Assembly: GCA_963170055.1 (NCBI GenBank)
Contig: CAUJGJ010000397.1
Coordinates: forward strand, 3,212,501 to 3,276,500
Length of the DNA stretch: 64,000 bases
Source: Halisarca cf. caerulea
Lineage: Eukaryota > Porifera > Demospongiae > Chondrillida > Halisarcidae
Reading direction: 5' to 3'
The position numbers and the translations under genes are program-made. Below are positions 47,716 through 58,116 of the stretch, in pieces (position 1 is the first letter of the stretch; each line of letters begins with the position of its first letter). Below the pieces are notes generated by a model, which searched no databases, was not told the origin of the DNA, and saw nothing but the letters and a program-made list of their open reading frames with translations.

Positions 47716-48365
47716 ATGTATGTATATTATTATATATATTATTATATATTATAAATTCACTCCACCAAATAGATGGATCCATTGATGTAGGATTAGGAGA
47801 TATTCTTGCCTTCTTTACTGGTGCAGACAGAGAACCACCACTGGGCTTTCCAAAACCTGCTCAACTGCACTTCTTTCACGGGAAACACTACACTTGTGCA
47901 ACAGCGTCAACATGTGACCTTGTACTATGCCTTCCCACATGTCACTCTTCTTACGATGACTTCAGAGAAAAAATGGTTCTATCCTTCTTGGGACATGGAG
48001 GATTTGGCATAATCTGAGTTTGGGGGAAGAACTGTTTGACTTATTCAAGTGTTGCATTACTTTTAGTTTACTAACCTATATGAGAATTATGCATGATTCA
48101 TAGAATATAGAACAATGGTTACCTTTGCTTACTATATAATTATAGTTAACTCATAGCTGTTATTGCTCACAATTGATTGTCAATGAACATTATTTTATTA
48201 TATTAAGTTAGTAAGTCTAGTAATTATGAATGAAGCATTATTTAATCATTAAAGTCATGCTAATTGATTACATTGTGTAAATACGTGAAATCATTCATAC
48301 GCCATGCATCTGTACAATTAATAAAGCTGGATACACATGTAGTTTCTGCTTGCCCAGCCAGGAAA

Positions 48366-49894
48366 CTATGCCAAAACAGAAAGCAAAAATTCCTTTCCAG
48401 CTACATATTGCATAACTTGGTCACCAGCCACTCTTGAGAGTTGTTGCTGCAGGTTTTCGTGAATCTCAGGAGTGCTAAACCTTGCAGATAACTCTGGAAT
48501 TACAACAGTGCCATCTCCATCTGTAGGCACAGGCCCATTCCAATCAATACCATATAAATTCCAATCCTGTATTGTAATGAATTTACATAAGAATCATTTT
48601 AACCTTACATTCATTAAAATAAACCTCACCTGTTCACGGTGATGAAACACCCCAGATACAGCGGTATCCCCAGAATCCCCAGTTCCCATTGCATAGTTCC
48701 TTAACCCTAGTATCCACAGTTGTGTGGGAGTTCTATTGTGCTCTGTCCTCATTTTGTGATGGTCCCATCCTTCCTTAAATATATTTAGTTGCTGCTGCAC
48801 CTCTGGAAGAAATACAAAGTGTAGAGCAAATAGGTCTACCTCACTGTTTGGATCAAGAATGCCAGCGTCTTCTATGGCATAAAAAAGGGAATAAAAGTAT
48901 CCAGTACATTCGGTGAACATGTCCCTCCAAAGTCGTTCAATCCTTTGATTGTGCACGCTCCGACCTGTTATCATACTTCCCCTAGCTGCACCCCTTTCAG
49001 GATGCTCTAGCATGAATTTTGCCACAAGGACATTTTCTCCTCCCATATCACTTCGTACTCGTGAAGGCAATCCAACTTGGTTCACTGCTTCACAAAAGCA
49101 TGCTAGGAAAGTGTCTGCTCGGTTGTTTGAGCATGCTTTCAGATAAACTAAATAAATCCATCTATACAGCCATGTATCACAAATCGCCACCTCACCAATT
49201 TGTGGTTGCCATCTATGTGCCAGAGAGCATTAGGTGATGGTACCTGATACTGTCTCCTGTGAAGTGCTCTGGCTAACCTTCTATCTGATCCACCTGGATC
49301 CACCCTTCTTAATGATTGCCTTATACGTTCTCGCTGCACAAGAACCCCTTCTGACCTAAGTACCTCTTCTATCAATCTGTAACCACTGTCTGGATGCCTA
49401 CTATGAATGTTCATTACCTGCTGATCAAGGTCTGCACTAGAAAGGGTACTGTAGCGTTGTCTTCGTCCACGTCCAAGTACTGTACGAACAGAACGATCCA
49501 GTAAGCTAGCCATATCTTGAAGACTAAAGTCATTATGGCAAAGAAAATGGAGCTGCTGGTCAGAGATGGGTATTCGTGGACAGCCTTGAACTGGATGCCG
49601 AATCTCCTGCAGCAAAGAACTCTCAATACAAACTAGCAGTTCACAAAATGACTCTCTGAAAGCATGTACGTGAGTATCTGTGCCAGGCATGTACTCTTCA
49701 AGGGCCACACAAACTTTAAGAAGCCAGTCACATTAAAAAAGTACATCTTGCTTCATATCTGTAGTGTCTGAAGAGAAGTTCTGCCTCACGTATATTATAG
49801 CTTCTTCTAGAGTGTCAAACAAATCAACAATGAAATCATCAAAATCTACAGCTTCAGATATTGGAAGTGGCTCATCAGATATGTTAACGTCCAT
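48366..49894 (-). pseudogene. Integrase-core (rve-type) DDE protein
   Basis: Start MDVNISDEPLPISEAVDFDD at 49,894. An in-frame TAA at about 49,734 is followed by continuing homologous-looking sequence (CDWLLKVCVALEEYMPG). A helix-turn-helix-like part (FSLQDMASLLDRSVRTVLGR) and HPDSGYRLIEEVL precede the catalytic core: first Asp in WHIDGNHKL, second Asp in VRSDMGGEN, then [13 protein letters not shown] with the likely Glu. A frameshift sits between GCIDGF and [11 protein letters not shown] (about 49,155). A donor at 48,630 joins the last exon (48,566-48,366: DWNLYGIDWNGPVP...). The domain belongs to the rve integrase superfamily shared by retroelements and Ginger-like transposons; the exact family is uncertain. 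Two breaks show it is dead. Confidence 0.7.
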
Positions 49895-50039
49895 GATGGG
49901 AGAGAGACAAGAGTAACGACTGTTGCTAAGCGCGATGCTCACCGAAGTGACCAATAAAATGGCGGAAAATATGCCGGGCCTTGGGTAAAATGATCTAATT
50001 CGCAAGTAATTTTAAAATCAATACCTAAAACACAGGAAT

Positions 50040-50275
50040 CGCTAAATCACCGTCGCGAATCGGGGAATCAAGATCAATAATCGGGGAATCGAGAACGCAA
50101 ATCGAGCTATTGAGATCGATAATCGAGGAATTGAGATCGATAATCGAGAACGCAAATCGAGCTATCGAGATCGATAATCGAGGAATTGAGATCAATAATT
50201 GGGGAATTGAGAACGCAAATCGGGGAATCGAGATCGCAAATCCAGGAATTGCATTTTTGTCGTCTTTGGCGCTCC
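50040..50275. mobile_element. One arm of the 21-bp foldback element, inverted
   Basis: Eleven or so 21-bp units (GAACGCAAATCGGGGAATCGA type) end in GGAATTGCATTTTTGTCGTC and TTTGGCGCTCCATA, the same junction as at 42,460-42,500 but reversed. The core and second arm are missing. Confidence 0.75.
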
Positions 50276-50404
50276 ATAAGTATCTATGGTTAGAGGACCT
50301 AAGCAAACACACATACACAAGATTACACACACGCAAACATATCCACGAAAACACATTAACAAACTATTTTATTAAAGACCTGCTCATACTAAACGTCGTT
50401 CTGG

Positions 50405-51367
50405 TATCTTTCACACTCCTATGGACACTATTTTCAAAAGCAGACCACACATCTGAGAAGTTCAGTACAACCTGCAAAGGAATTGGCAATTCTTTTGCAC
50501 TGGCTGGCTCAGGGTAACAGCTATTCTGAGCTGGGAGCTTTGTATGCTGTTGGAAAAGCCACTATTGTTGCAATAATACATGAACTCATCCCTGTTCTCT
50601 GTGAAAGGCTTGTTCCCGAGGTAATCCGCTTTCCTACAGGTCCTGAGCTCGATCAGGTCATGACAGACTTTGAGGATTTATGTGGACTGCCAATGTGTGC
50701 TGGTGCATTAGACGGTACTTTCATGGCAATTAAGAAGCCGACAGAGTACGGGGATACTTATTTTTGTTACAAAAAATTTACTTCCATAATTGTGCTGGGA
50801 TGTGTTGATGCCAGAGGCATTTTTACATATGTAAATGCTGGAAGGCCTGGCTCCGTTGGAGACTCCTACACCTATCGGAACAGTGAGATGAACAGGCGCA
50901 TAAGAGCCAGTGAATGGCTTAATGACCCAAGGCATATGATTGAGGGTACAAATGTACAACCTTTTGTTGTGGCAGATGCAGCATTCCCTCTTGAACCCAC
51001 TTCTATGAAGTGCTATGACACAGCTTGCACTCCACATGCACGCAGCTTCAACTACAGTCTCATTAGGACAAGAAGAGTGGTTGAATAGGCATTTGGTAGA
51101 TTGAAAGGACGATGGTGAATCATGGATGGACGATGCTCTTTACAAGACCCTGTATTTGCAAGGAAAGTAGCTGTTGTCTGCTGTGCTCTTCACAACATTT
51201 GTGAAAGACACAATTGTCCTTTTGAGGTTGGATGGCTCCCTGATGTAACTGCATACACCAGCACCACACCATTGAACATGCACTCATCTACAGTAGTAGG
51301 CACAGCAAGCAACGTGAGAGATGCCCTCGCAAAACACGTGCACAGGTACAGGCCCGTACCACAATAA
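50405..51367 (+). pseudogene. PIF/Harbinger transposase, 5'-truncated, two stops
   Basis: In frame from the deletion junction: a helix-turn-helix (LAQGNSYSELGALYAVGKAT), then the DDE nuclease. The first Asp is in CAGALDGTFMAIKKP, the second in GRPGSVGDSYTYRN, then VVADAAFPL. The Glu is in RRVVE. Directly after this Glu is a TAG (51,086-51,088), and a TGA follows the next block, AFGRLKGRW. Coding continues in the same frame (VAVVCCALHNICERH). The stops and missing N-terminus mean it is inactive. It is tail-to-tail with the Myb-like partner. Confidence 0.85.
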
Positions 51368-51455
51368 CCACCAAGACTACTTGAAATTATTAGTATAATA
51401 ACTGTTATAAAGTTTACATGATTTGTAATAATGAGTCTTGCTGCTCTGTAGCCTT

Positions 51456-52376
51456 TCATTGATTGTCCTTCTCGAATAGTTTTTTAAATAGCTCAGCCTG
51501 AAAAAGTTGATTTTGTTGCATTAGATTAACATGAAATTGATTACTCTGCTGTTGCATTTTAATTGCAAGATCAGTCTCAAACTTGAGCCTATCTTGCTCT
51601 AGGCGTTGCTGGAACATGATAGCATCCTGTTGCATTTTCTTCTCATGTTCAATTTGCCGCTGTTGAGAAGATTCCTGGATGTCCCGAAAAGCAGCAATAA
51701 ATGCAGCAGAATTAGCTTGTGAAGCTCTCTTCTTGGGAATCCTGGAGACAGCCACTGAAGTCTGTTGCTTGGCATTCTTCGATAGTCCAGGTGTATCATC
51801 ATCTATATCGTCATATGTTAGGTCATCGTCATTGTCACAGTCATCGTGGCTTTCATCCATGGCACTCTTGCTCGATGCTCTACTAAGGCATCTGGATGGA
51901 GTTAGTGTATCTGCCTCCTCTGGAGCAGTGACCACAACCTCCTCATTTGAGATGGCTGGTGTTATTGCAGAGTCTTCGGAGGAGCCCGGACCCAATGACG
52001 GATGGTCCTTGAATCGAGCAAAGAATGTCCCAAAATTAGGCCAAGCTAACGCTGCTGCTTCTTTGTCAATATCAGCTTCGTCTCCAGTGTACTCTTTGCC
52101 AGTCTCTCCTTTTCTTTGATAGGTAATGTACATTTGTTTTCCCTTCTTCATGATGCTGTCAATTTTGTTGCATACGGCTTTATCGCTGTACTGGGTTGTC
52201 GTTCCAAGTGTCTCAGTTAAGTAGATGTTCAAGCGGGTGGTGGCTATTTGCTCTTTCTTCTTTCGCGTGAGCATTTTGCCAGCGTTCTCCTCCAGGACAG
52301 CTGCCCAAATATCGATCAATTTTCTTTCCGCTTCATTGTCCCATTTAACTTTTAGTTTCTTCTTGTCTGTCGCCAT
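51456..52376 (-). CDS. Myb/SANT-like DNA-binding protein of the Harbinger element
   Basis: 306 residues, uninterrupted. The N-terminal Myb/SANT-like domain has spaced tryptophans and basic helices (KVKWDNEAERKLIDIWAAVL, SDKAVCNKIDSIMKKGKQMY). A Ser/Thr/Asp-rich acidic middle follows (DDCDNDDDLTYDDIDDD), then a nuclear-signal-like basic patch (RIPKKRASQ). The C-terminus is a long Gln-rich coiled coil (QQRQIEHEKKMQQDA). Harbinger elements normally encode a second, Myb-like protein that helps import the transposase and bind the ends; position and domain fit. Unlike the transposase it shows no stop, so it could still be expressed. Confidence 0.85.
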   Translation of the reverse strand: MATDKKKLKVKWDNEAERKLIDIWAAVLEENAGKMLTRKKKEQIATTRLNIYLTETLGTTTQYSDKAVCNKIDSIMKKGKQMYITYQRKGETGKEYTGDEADIDKEAAALAWPNFGTFFARFKDHPSLGPGSSEDSAITPAISNEEVVVTAPEEADTLTPSRCLSRASSKSAMDESHDDCDNDDDLTYDDIDDDTPGLSKNAKQQTSVAVSRIPKKRASQANSAAFIAAFRDIQESSQQRQIEHEKKMQQDAIMFQQRLEQDRLKFETDLAIKMQQQSNQFHVNLMQQNQLFQAELFKKLFEKDNQ

Positions 52377-53289
52377 TGCAGCCTCTTTTAAACAATTTCG
52401 CTCTGATAATCCTCCAGAAAATAACTTCTCACTTCACCTAATCGTCACGTTTGGGGAAACGTGACCGTTGCCGTGGTCCCCATCATCACATCAACGTCCA
52501 CGTCACGTTTGGATCACGTCCACGTCCACGTCATTAAAATTGCAGTGTGACCGCGAAAACATGACCAAAACGTGATCATCGCCGTCGCCGTGGACGTAGT
52601 GTGACCCGGGCCTTACCTGTTTCCGAAGCTTTCTTTAGCCTTTTCTTCATTTCCATGGGCTTCCGCGGTAGCGTAAGGTACAATGTCTCAGTAAAATCAT
52701 CCTTCCAAGAACGTTTCCGTCCTAAATACTTCATCAAAGTTCTCTTCCTTGTTAGATGAGTCGGCTTAACAGCTTTTGTCAGTTTTCGAGTCCTTTCACA
52801 ACTTCTAAAACGAAGACAACAACTTTAAACCACTCGCTCTACCTCTAAAAATTAAAGGCCCACGGAAATTCTCAGAGCGAGTTGAATCTTCGTGATTAAC
52901 TCTCAATCCAAATCTTTAGGTCTTAAAGATTCTTCGTTGATGAAAACAGAAGCAAATACACAAAATTCACTGAATAATACCAACAACTTCGACTACCGCC
53001 TAAAAGTCCGCCATGTTGTTGACATATACATACACATATATATTGACATCGTTACGGACATTCCGGACACTTCCGGTGAAAGTAAAAACAATATAGGGGC
53101 CACCTTCGGCGGCCCAAAAAGACAAAGTGATGAAAAGAGACCAAACTGGCTTATATGGCGGACCCCACTCTTCTTTGTTTTCACCTATGGATAATGAAGG
53201 AATGTATGACAGGCCTTGCTTATACATACAATAAATTATTTTTCACCTTCTTGGATTCTCTGACATATTTGTCTCTTAAGGACTTCCAT

Positions 53290-55033
53290 CTCTTCATTAA
53301 TTCTTCAATCGAAAACTCTTCCATCTATTGAGGCAGATTCTAATTTCATGCAGCTTTTAAGGCTTCGAGGAGAAGATGACAAAAGAATAGGTACATGGCT
53401 TGAAAGGAAAACTGACAAATATATGGCTCCTGACATCCAAAATGAAATGCTCCGTGTCATGGCTATACAGATTTTGCGTAAGTTGGCTGTGCAGATTCAA
53501 AATACTCAGTTTTTAATACTGATGGTGGATGAGACAACTGATATCTCTAATAAAGAACAAATGGTTGTTTGTTTTCGTTGGGTGGATAGTGATCATTTAG
53601 AAGCACATGAATCATTCGTTGGTCTATATGAGATCGCATCTACTGAAGCTGATGTATTATTAGCTGCTATTCGTGATGTCTTGCTGAGGTTGAATGTCTC
53701 TATGAAGAAACTCAGAGGACAGTGTTATGATGGGGCTGCATCCATGGCCAGGAAACGACAAGGAGTAGCAAAACAAATTCTTGTTGAAGAACCCAGAGCA
53801 TTATACACACATTGCTATGGACATTCTTTGAATCTCGCTTGCTCAGATGCTATCAATGGCTGTAGTGTCATGAAAAAGGCTCTTGAAATTTCCTATGAAA
53901 TCATTCGACTAGTCAAAAAGTCACCTCGGCAGGATGCAATGTTTCATCAGATTAAGGAAGGAATGTCTGAATCATCACCAGGTATACGTGTCCTGTGTCC
54001 AACAAGGTGGACTGTTCGGGCACAATCATTGCAAAGCATCATTGCCAATTACCAGGTCCTCTTTGAGCTGTGGGAAGAGTCGCTTAATGTTGTCAAGGAT
54101 GTGGAGATGAAAAGTAGGATCCATGGTGTGTCTGTGTGTATGCAATCATTTGAGTTCTTCTATGGATTGATGCTAGGTGAGCTTTTATTGAATCACACTG
54201 ACAACCTAAGCAAAGCCCTGCAGTCTGCTCGCATATCTGTTGCAGAGGGCCAGAAAGTGGCAGAAATGACAGTACGTACTCTTCAGTCACTCAGATCAGA
54301 AGAGACTTTCGCACTATTTTGGAACAAGGTTACCAAGGCAGCTTGTGATCTTGGTGTTGTTAATGATCCAGTTTTACCCAGGCAGAGAAAGAGACCCAAG
54401 TGACATGATTCTGGCATAGGAGAAGCACGCATTCCTGAATCAGATACAGTGGAAGACTATTATCGACCAATTTTCTATGAAGCACTGGACTTAATTGTCA
54501 ATAGCATCAAGGAGCGTTTCAACCAGCAGGGGTACAGGGTTTATGTTAAACTAGAAGAGCTACTCATTAAGGCAGCCAATAAGAAAGAATATGAAGAGGA
54601 GTTTAAATTTATTGCCGAATTCAATATGGGAGACTTTGATGAGGGACTCTTGGCCACACAGCTGGGAGTTCTGTCCAGCAATCTTCCCTCAAACTCTTCA
54701 TTATATGACCTAGTTTCAGTTCTTGACTACCTTAAATCCCTATCACAAGCACAAAAGGCACTGATGTCAGAGGTGTGCAAGATCGCATCGCTTGTACTAG
54801 TAATGCCTGCAAGCAATGCATTAAGTGAAAGGTCCTTCAGTGCATTACGCTGCGTCAAATCTTTTCTCCGGACAACAATGTCACAAGCAAGACTGAACAT
54901 TATAATGACTCTGCATGTGCACAAGAGTCTGACTGACAACTTGTCTTTGCTTGAAGTAGCCAATGAGTTTGTCAGAGAATCAAGCCATACACAAACAGTG
55001 TTTGGAACCTTTGTAGCAGCTGATTTTGAATAA
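53290..55033 (+). pseudogene. hAT transposase (ZMYM1/MYM-type-1-like), one internal TGA
   Basis: The frame is open from about 53,290. Motifs: DIQNEMLRVMAIQILR, MVDETTDISNKEQMVVC (first catalytic Asp), LRGQCYDGAASMARKRQGVA (second Asp), YTHCYGHSLNLACSDA, PGIRVLCPTRWTVRA, and the C-terminal dimerisation block with the likely Glu, MPASNALSERSFSALRCVKS. The same frame is cut by TGA at 54,401-54,403 in RKRPK*HDSG, where CGA (Arg) is plausible. The far N-terminal zinc finger is not visible, so the 5' end may be lost to the neighbouring repeat. It cuts and pastes hAT DNA with 8-bp target duplications. Confidence 0.85.
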
Positions 55034-55219
55034 CTTAGTTTGCAATGGTGTGCACGGTGTAGACTTTAATATATTTTTCATATATGTGATTTTAAATTGT
55101 AAAATTATAAATTATGATTATAATGATTTTTGACATAATACATACATGTACTAGATACTATAGATATACGTATTAACATCATAAGAAATTTTGGTGGTTA
55201 TATACGTATATAATATTTC

Positions 55220-55283
<64 letters not shown>
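55220..55283. repeat. (TA)n(TG)n microsatellite
   Basis: Pure TA then TG runs; related AC-rich sequence continues around 55,340-55,580. Confidence 0.9.
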
Positions 55284-55285
<2 letters not shown>

Positions 55286-55292
55286 TGTGCGA

Positions 55293-55336
55293 GCATTGAT
55301 GGCCTTGCCACTTCAAAATTGCTTCCTACGCCCCTG
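55293..55336 (-). repeat. Probable right terminal repeat of the hAT element
   Basis: Read on the minus strand it begins CAGGGGCGTAGGAAGC, a common hAT terminus. No matching left end was found upstream of 53,290. Confidence 0.5.
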
Positions 55337-56830
55337 ATATGTATACACACACACACTGAAACGACAGACATTTACTCGCATACAAGACTCATGCACATTG
55401 GACATGTACATGTGTACAAAAGGCAGGACATGTAATACACACACACTAAGAATGTACATGTGTACAAAACACACTGCATGAGACATGGTACACATGCACA
55501 CACACACTGAGACATGTACATGCACATGCACACACACAGAGAGAGAAACATGTACACATGTGCACACACACCCTGAGATGTAATATATATACAAAAACAC
55601 ACGGTCATCCACTTATTAAAACAAATCAGCCTTTTAGTCTGTATAATATTATATAGAGAATATCAGCTGGCAATAGCATACCAACACTCACAATACCATA
55701 CACTCACATATGTATAAACAAACACAATGCATAGCCATATTTCAGTAGTAAAAAAAACAAAAATTCGTCAGCATGGTATTTATTTACATAATCCTTGCAA
55801 TAATCACAAGTACAAAAGCAAAAAAAAACTTGAATGCTAAAGAAAACAGACCAAAATGTTCAAAAGTAAGAGTTCATGGATAAGTACTTACACGTATGGA
55901 CAGCGAAATACAAAATATAATGGTTGTCTACAAAAAGAATAAAAGTATTCATTCATAGTGATCACACAGGGTATTGATAACAGACTTACCTTCTTGGAGA
56001 ATCAACTGTTTGCTTTTAACTCCTGTAGAAGCGAGAAGTACAATACAGTTAACCTTTCGGCATATTGGCTTTAACGATTGTCCTTCAGTCATCATATGAA
56101 GTACCTACACAATAAAGAACGAAATTGGTAAAGAAAGAGCCCAACTAAGCAATCACATGCAGCAATAGTGCGTGTAATATAACTTACCAAAATAATTATG
56201 CAATACAAATTGTTGTGTTAAAAGATGAACATTTGAACCTAGTAACAAATCCAATCTTCACCGATGTCCCTCAGACTGAAAATAATAGTGATTATTTAAC
56301 AACAATTGCGTATAAGGCAGTGAAAACTGTCAACTTTTGTGCCGTGAACCTCTTCATCGATAGACAATACTTAACAAGTGGCAAATGTTAGTCTGCTATT
56401 GTCGCGTGCTAATTACGTAAGCATAAATTAAGCTAAAGAATGTTTGACATTACTCCAACACGGAGAAATTGAATCACTCCCTTTGTTTGAGCTTTCGCTC
56501 CTTTGGCATGAGTGCTTTTTGGTGTGAATCTTGCACCTTGCTTTTAACATTGTACCAAACAATCACACAATGTCATATACATACATGTGCATATGTACAT
56601 GTAAGGATATATAAAAATGCAACTTTTATGCAACACAACCTCTCCACATGTGCTTATATGTAATACACACATGCACTAACATACCTTTTCTTTTACACAA
56701 TACACACACACACACACGCGCGCGCGCAACACATGGATATATAGTTTACGCACTGATAGTCTTTTAAGCAGCCAGTTTATGTAGGTAAAATTTGTTCAGT
56801 TTTAACATACCATCATTTTTCTCTTTTCAG
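55337..56830. other. No gene seen; AC-rich then AT-rich sequence
   Basis: CA-rich low complexity to 55,590 and a (CA)n(CG)n tract at 56,700-56,727. The part just before 56,831 is probably the intron upstream of the 2A-bearing exon. Confidence 0.5.
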
Positions 56831-57085
56831 GGTAGAGTGTTTAACAACATTTATGGTGCACGTAATCACCAGTGTATCTTGGTGCAACAACATGTAGCTG
56901 AGTTATATTGTGTTGCTTGTAAATGTGCATTATATAGTCAGCATAAGTGCACCATTTTCATGGTTCACATTCATCCACATGGCCTGATAGTCATCTTTGC
57001 CCACAAAAGCTGTTTATCAGTTACGGGCTGTACATTAAAGTATTATAGTATTCACGGTTTAGTCTATTTCCATTTACTACTTTCT

Positions 57086-57112
57086 GGGGATGTAGAATTG
57101 AATCCTGATCAC
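57086..57112 (+). other. 2A-like motif 1, degenerate (GDVELNPDH)
   Basis: Same position as the motif at 1528-1554; Gly-Pro is replaced by Asp-His, so it should not work. Confidence 0.6.
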
Positions 57113-57463
57113 AAAAGATTTTCTGATGTTCCAAAATTTAGAGCATGTATTTCTGAATGGAAGTGTTTCATGTTTCTATTTTTCATGATACTTTCAATGT
57201 TCATATTCAATCATGTGTTGACCTATCCATTTCGTACCCTTTGTATGCGAAATTCGAGTTGTAATTTGACCGAAAGTAACTTTAGGCAACATTTCAAACT
57301 GAATTTGCATCATGTCGTATGTATTTGTCCAAATCTAATTAATACGACGCATCAAGTTCTTATTTCAGTGGCAAAAAGATCACGCCGGATGATGTTCAAA
57401 CAATATTTATCGAAACGTTCATATTTTTACGCAAGACTACTCCTTTTATTATTACTTTTAGCT

Positions 57464-57490
57464 GGAGATGTCGAACGTAATCCTGGACCC
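57464..57490 (+). other. 2A-like motif 2, full consensus (GDVERNPGP)
   Basis: Matches D-V-E-x-N-P-G-P completely and is preceded by RLLLLLLLLA. A ribosome reading this would be expected to skip the Gly-Pro bond, separating the membrane-like N-terminal part from the charged downstream protein. Confidence 0.75.
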
Positions 57491-57760
57491 ATTCAGGATG
57501 TAATTAAGGATCATTTATTGGTGATAAGACAAAGGCAATGTTCCAAGGTCAAAACAGTAAAACTTTCAGTAAAGATGATTGTGAAAGGAAAAGAAGATTG
57601 GAGCAATTTGCTGAAAGACAAAGGAAACATCGGGAGAGGGAGAGTGTAGAACAACGGGATATGCAACTCAAAGCAATGCAGGCTATGCAGAAAAATTGCC
57701 TTAAATTGGAAACTGATGCAGAACTGGACAGGAGAATTGGAACATTGGCCATAAATCAAA

Positions 57761-58043
57761 CAAGCGATTCGAGTTTAAAAAACTCGTGGGCCGCCTACAG
57801 CCCTGGAAACTCGAATCGCTTAGAAATCGGCGTTATTGACTAAAATAATATTTTGAAGAACTCTTCCGGTCTAAAAGACCCTTCGCTGATAAAATCAGGA
57901 GCAATCGAATGAATTTCACCGAAATATAGCCGAAAGATTTTGTACCGACTTTGCGTCCGCCATGTTGTTGACATATATATTGACATCGTTCCGGACACTT
58001 CCGGTAAAAGTAAAAACAATATAGGGCTGCCTTCCGGCGGCCC
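57761..58043 (+). mobile_element. Hairpin-ended element, family A, 283 bp, inserted in a coding repeat
   Basis: CAAGCGATTCGAGTTT start, GGCTGCC..GGCGGCCC hairpin end, A-run duplication at both sides. Removing it restores the frame NQ-KRRLEKET. Confidence 0.85.
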
Positions 58044-58116
58044 AAAAAAAGGAGATTGGAGAAAGAAACACCACAGGAACATGAGGAGAGGCTGGCATTA
58101 TTGGCTATAAATCAAA

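Larger units (their letters stand above)
42880..48017 (+). pseudogene. HECT E3 ubiquitin ligase-like gene, 11 exons, damaged in exon 2
   Basis: Exons: 42880-43062, 44082-44597, 44718-44791, about 44928-44991, 45061-45251, 45553-45739, 45857-45997, 46590-46764, 46846-47138, 47454-47564, 47772-48017. Start MADNLSPEDRTRAREAIEFL. Exon 2 holds a module (RKRVAEQLSQLF, AGLGEKKVVFTNVDC, FPKLRDGGGYQLCKC) shared with the MULE gene. Exon 3 has a C2HC finger (CLSCGIQLP..HVEFC) like ubiquitin-binding UBZ fingers. Acidic exons follow, then a HECT domain: FIGEEGEDLEGLRHEFWRLL, LGQWTAMSIIQDG, ILAFFTGADREPPLGFP, and the catalytic Cys in ATASTCDLVLCLP. It would pass ubiquitin from an E2 to a target. Breaks: frameshift near 44,235 and TGA at 44,379, where the MULE copy has CGA (Arg). 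The HECT exons look intact. Confidence 0.75.
50403..52612. mobile_element. PIF/Harbinger transposon, left end deleted
   Basis: The right end is GTAGTGTGACCCGGGCC followed by TTA, the typical Harbinger 3-bp target; copy 1 of the host repeat has the same TTA at this point. Several ACGTCCACGTC repeats lie inside the right end. The left inverted repeat and the 5' part of the transposase gene are missing along with part of the host repeat, so one deletion removed them. Confidence 0.75.
50296..53115 (+). mobile_element. Hairpin-ended element, family D, copy 2, split by a Harbinger
   Basis: 50,296-50,402 matches 41,003-41,107 and 52,613-53,115 matches about 41,185-41,711, including the 3' hairpin. 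Relative to copy 1 about 75 bp are missing at the Harbinger's left junction. Confidence 0.8.
56831..58116 (+). pseudogene. Second copy of the 2A-bearing Helitron-type N-terminus
   Basis: Follows the acceptor CTCTTTTCAG and begins GRVFNNIYGARNHQ, matching the exon start at 1,809. One open frame runs to 57,649. It has a Cys/His-rich part (ELYCVACKCALYSQHKC), 2A-like motif 1 (GDVELNPD), a membrane-spanning segment (FLFFMILSMFIFNHVL), a long middle, eight leucines and 2A-like motif 2 (GDVERNPGP). After a frame change come charged repeats (RKHRERESVEQRDMQLKAM; RRLEKETPQEHEERLALLAINQ). A family A element (57,761) and a family C element (58,117) are inserted at the same place in two successive repeats, each after ATAAATCAAA. 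The rest is cut off by the family C element. Confidence 0.65.

Noticed and set aside
47640..47760. Coding start within the (TA)n tract before the last HECT exon
   Set aside because: Low-complexity intron; the acceptor CAAATAG at 47,771 gives the right phase.
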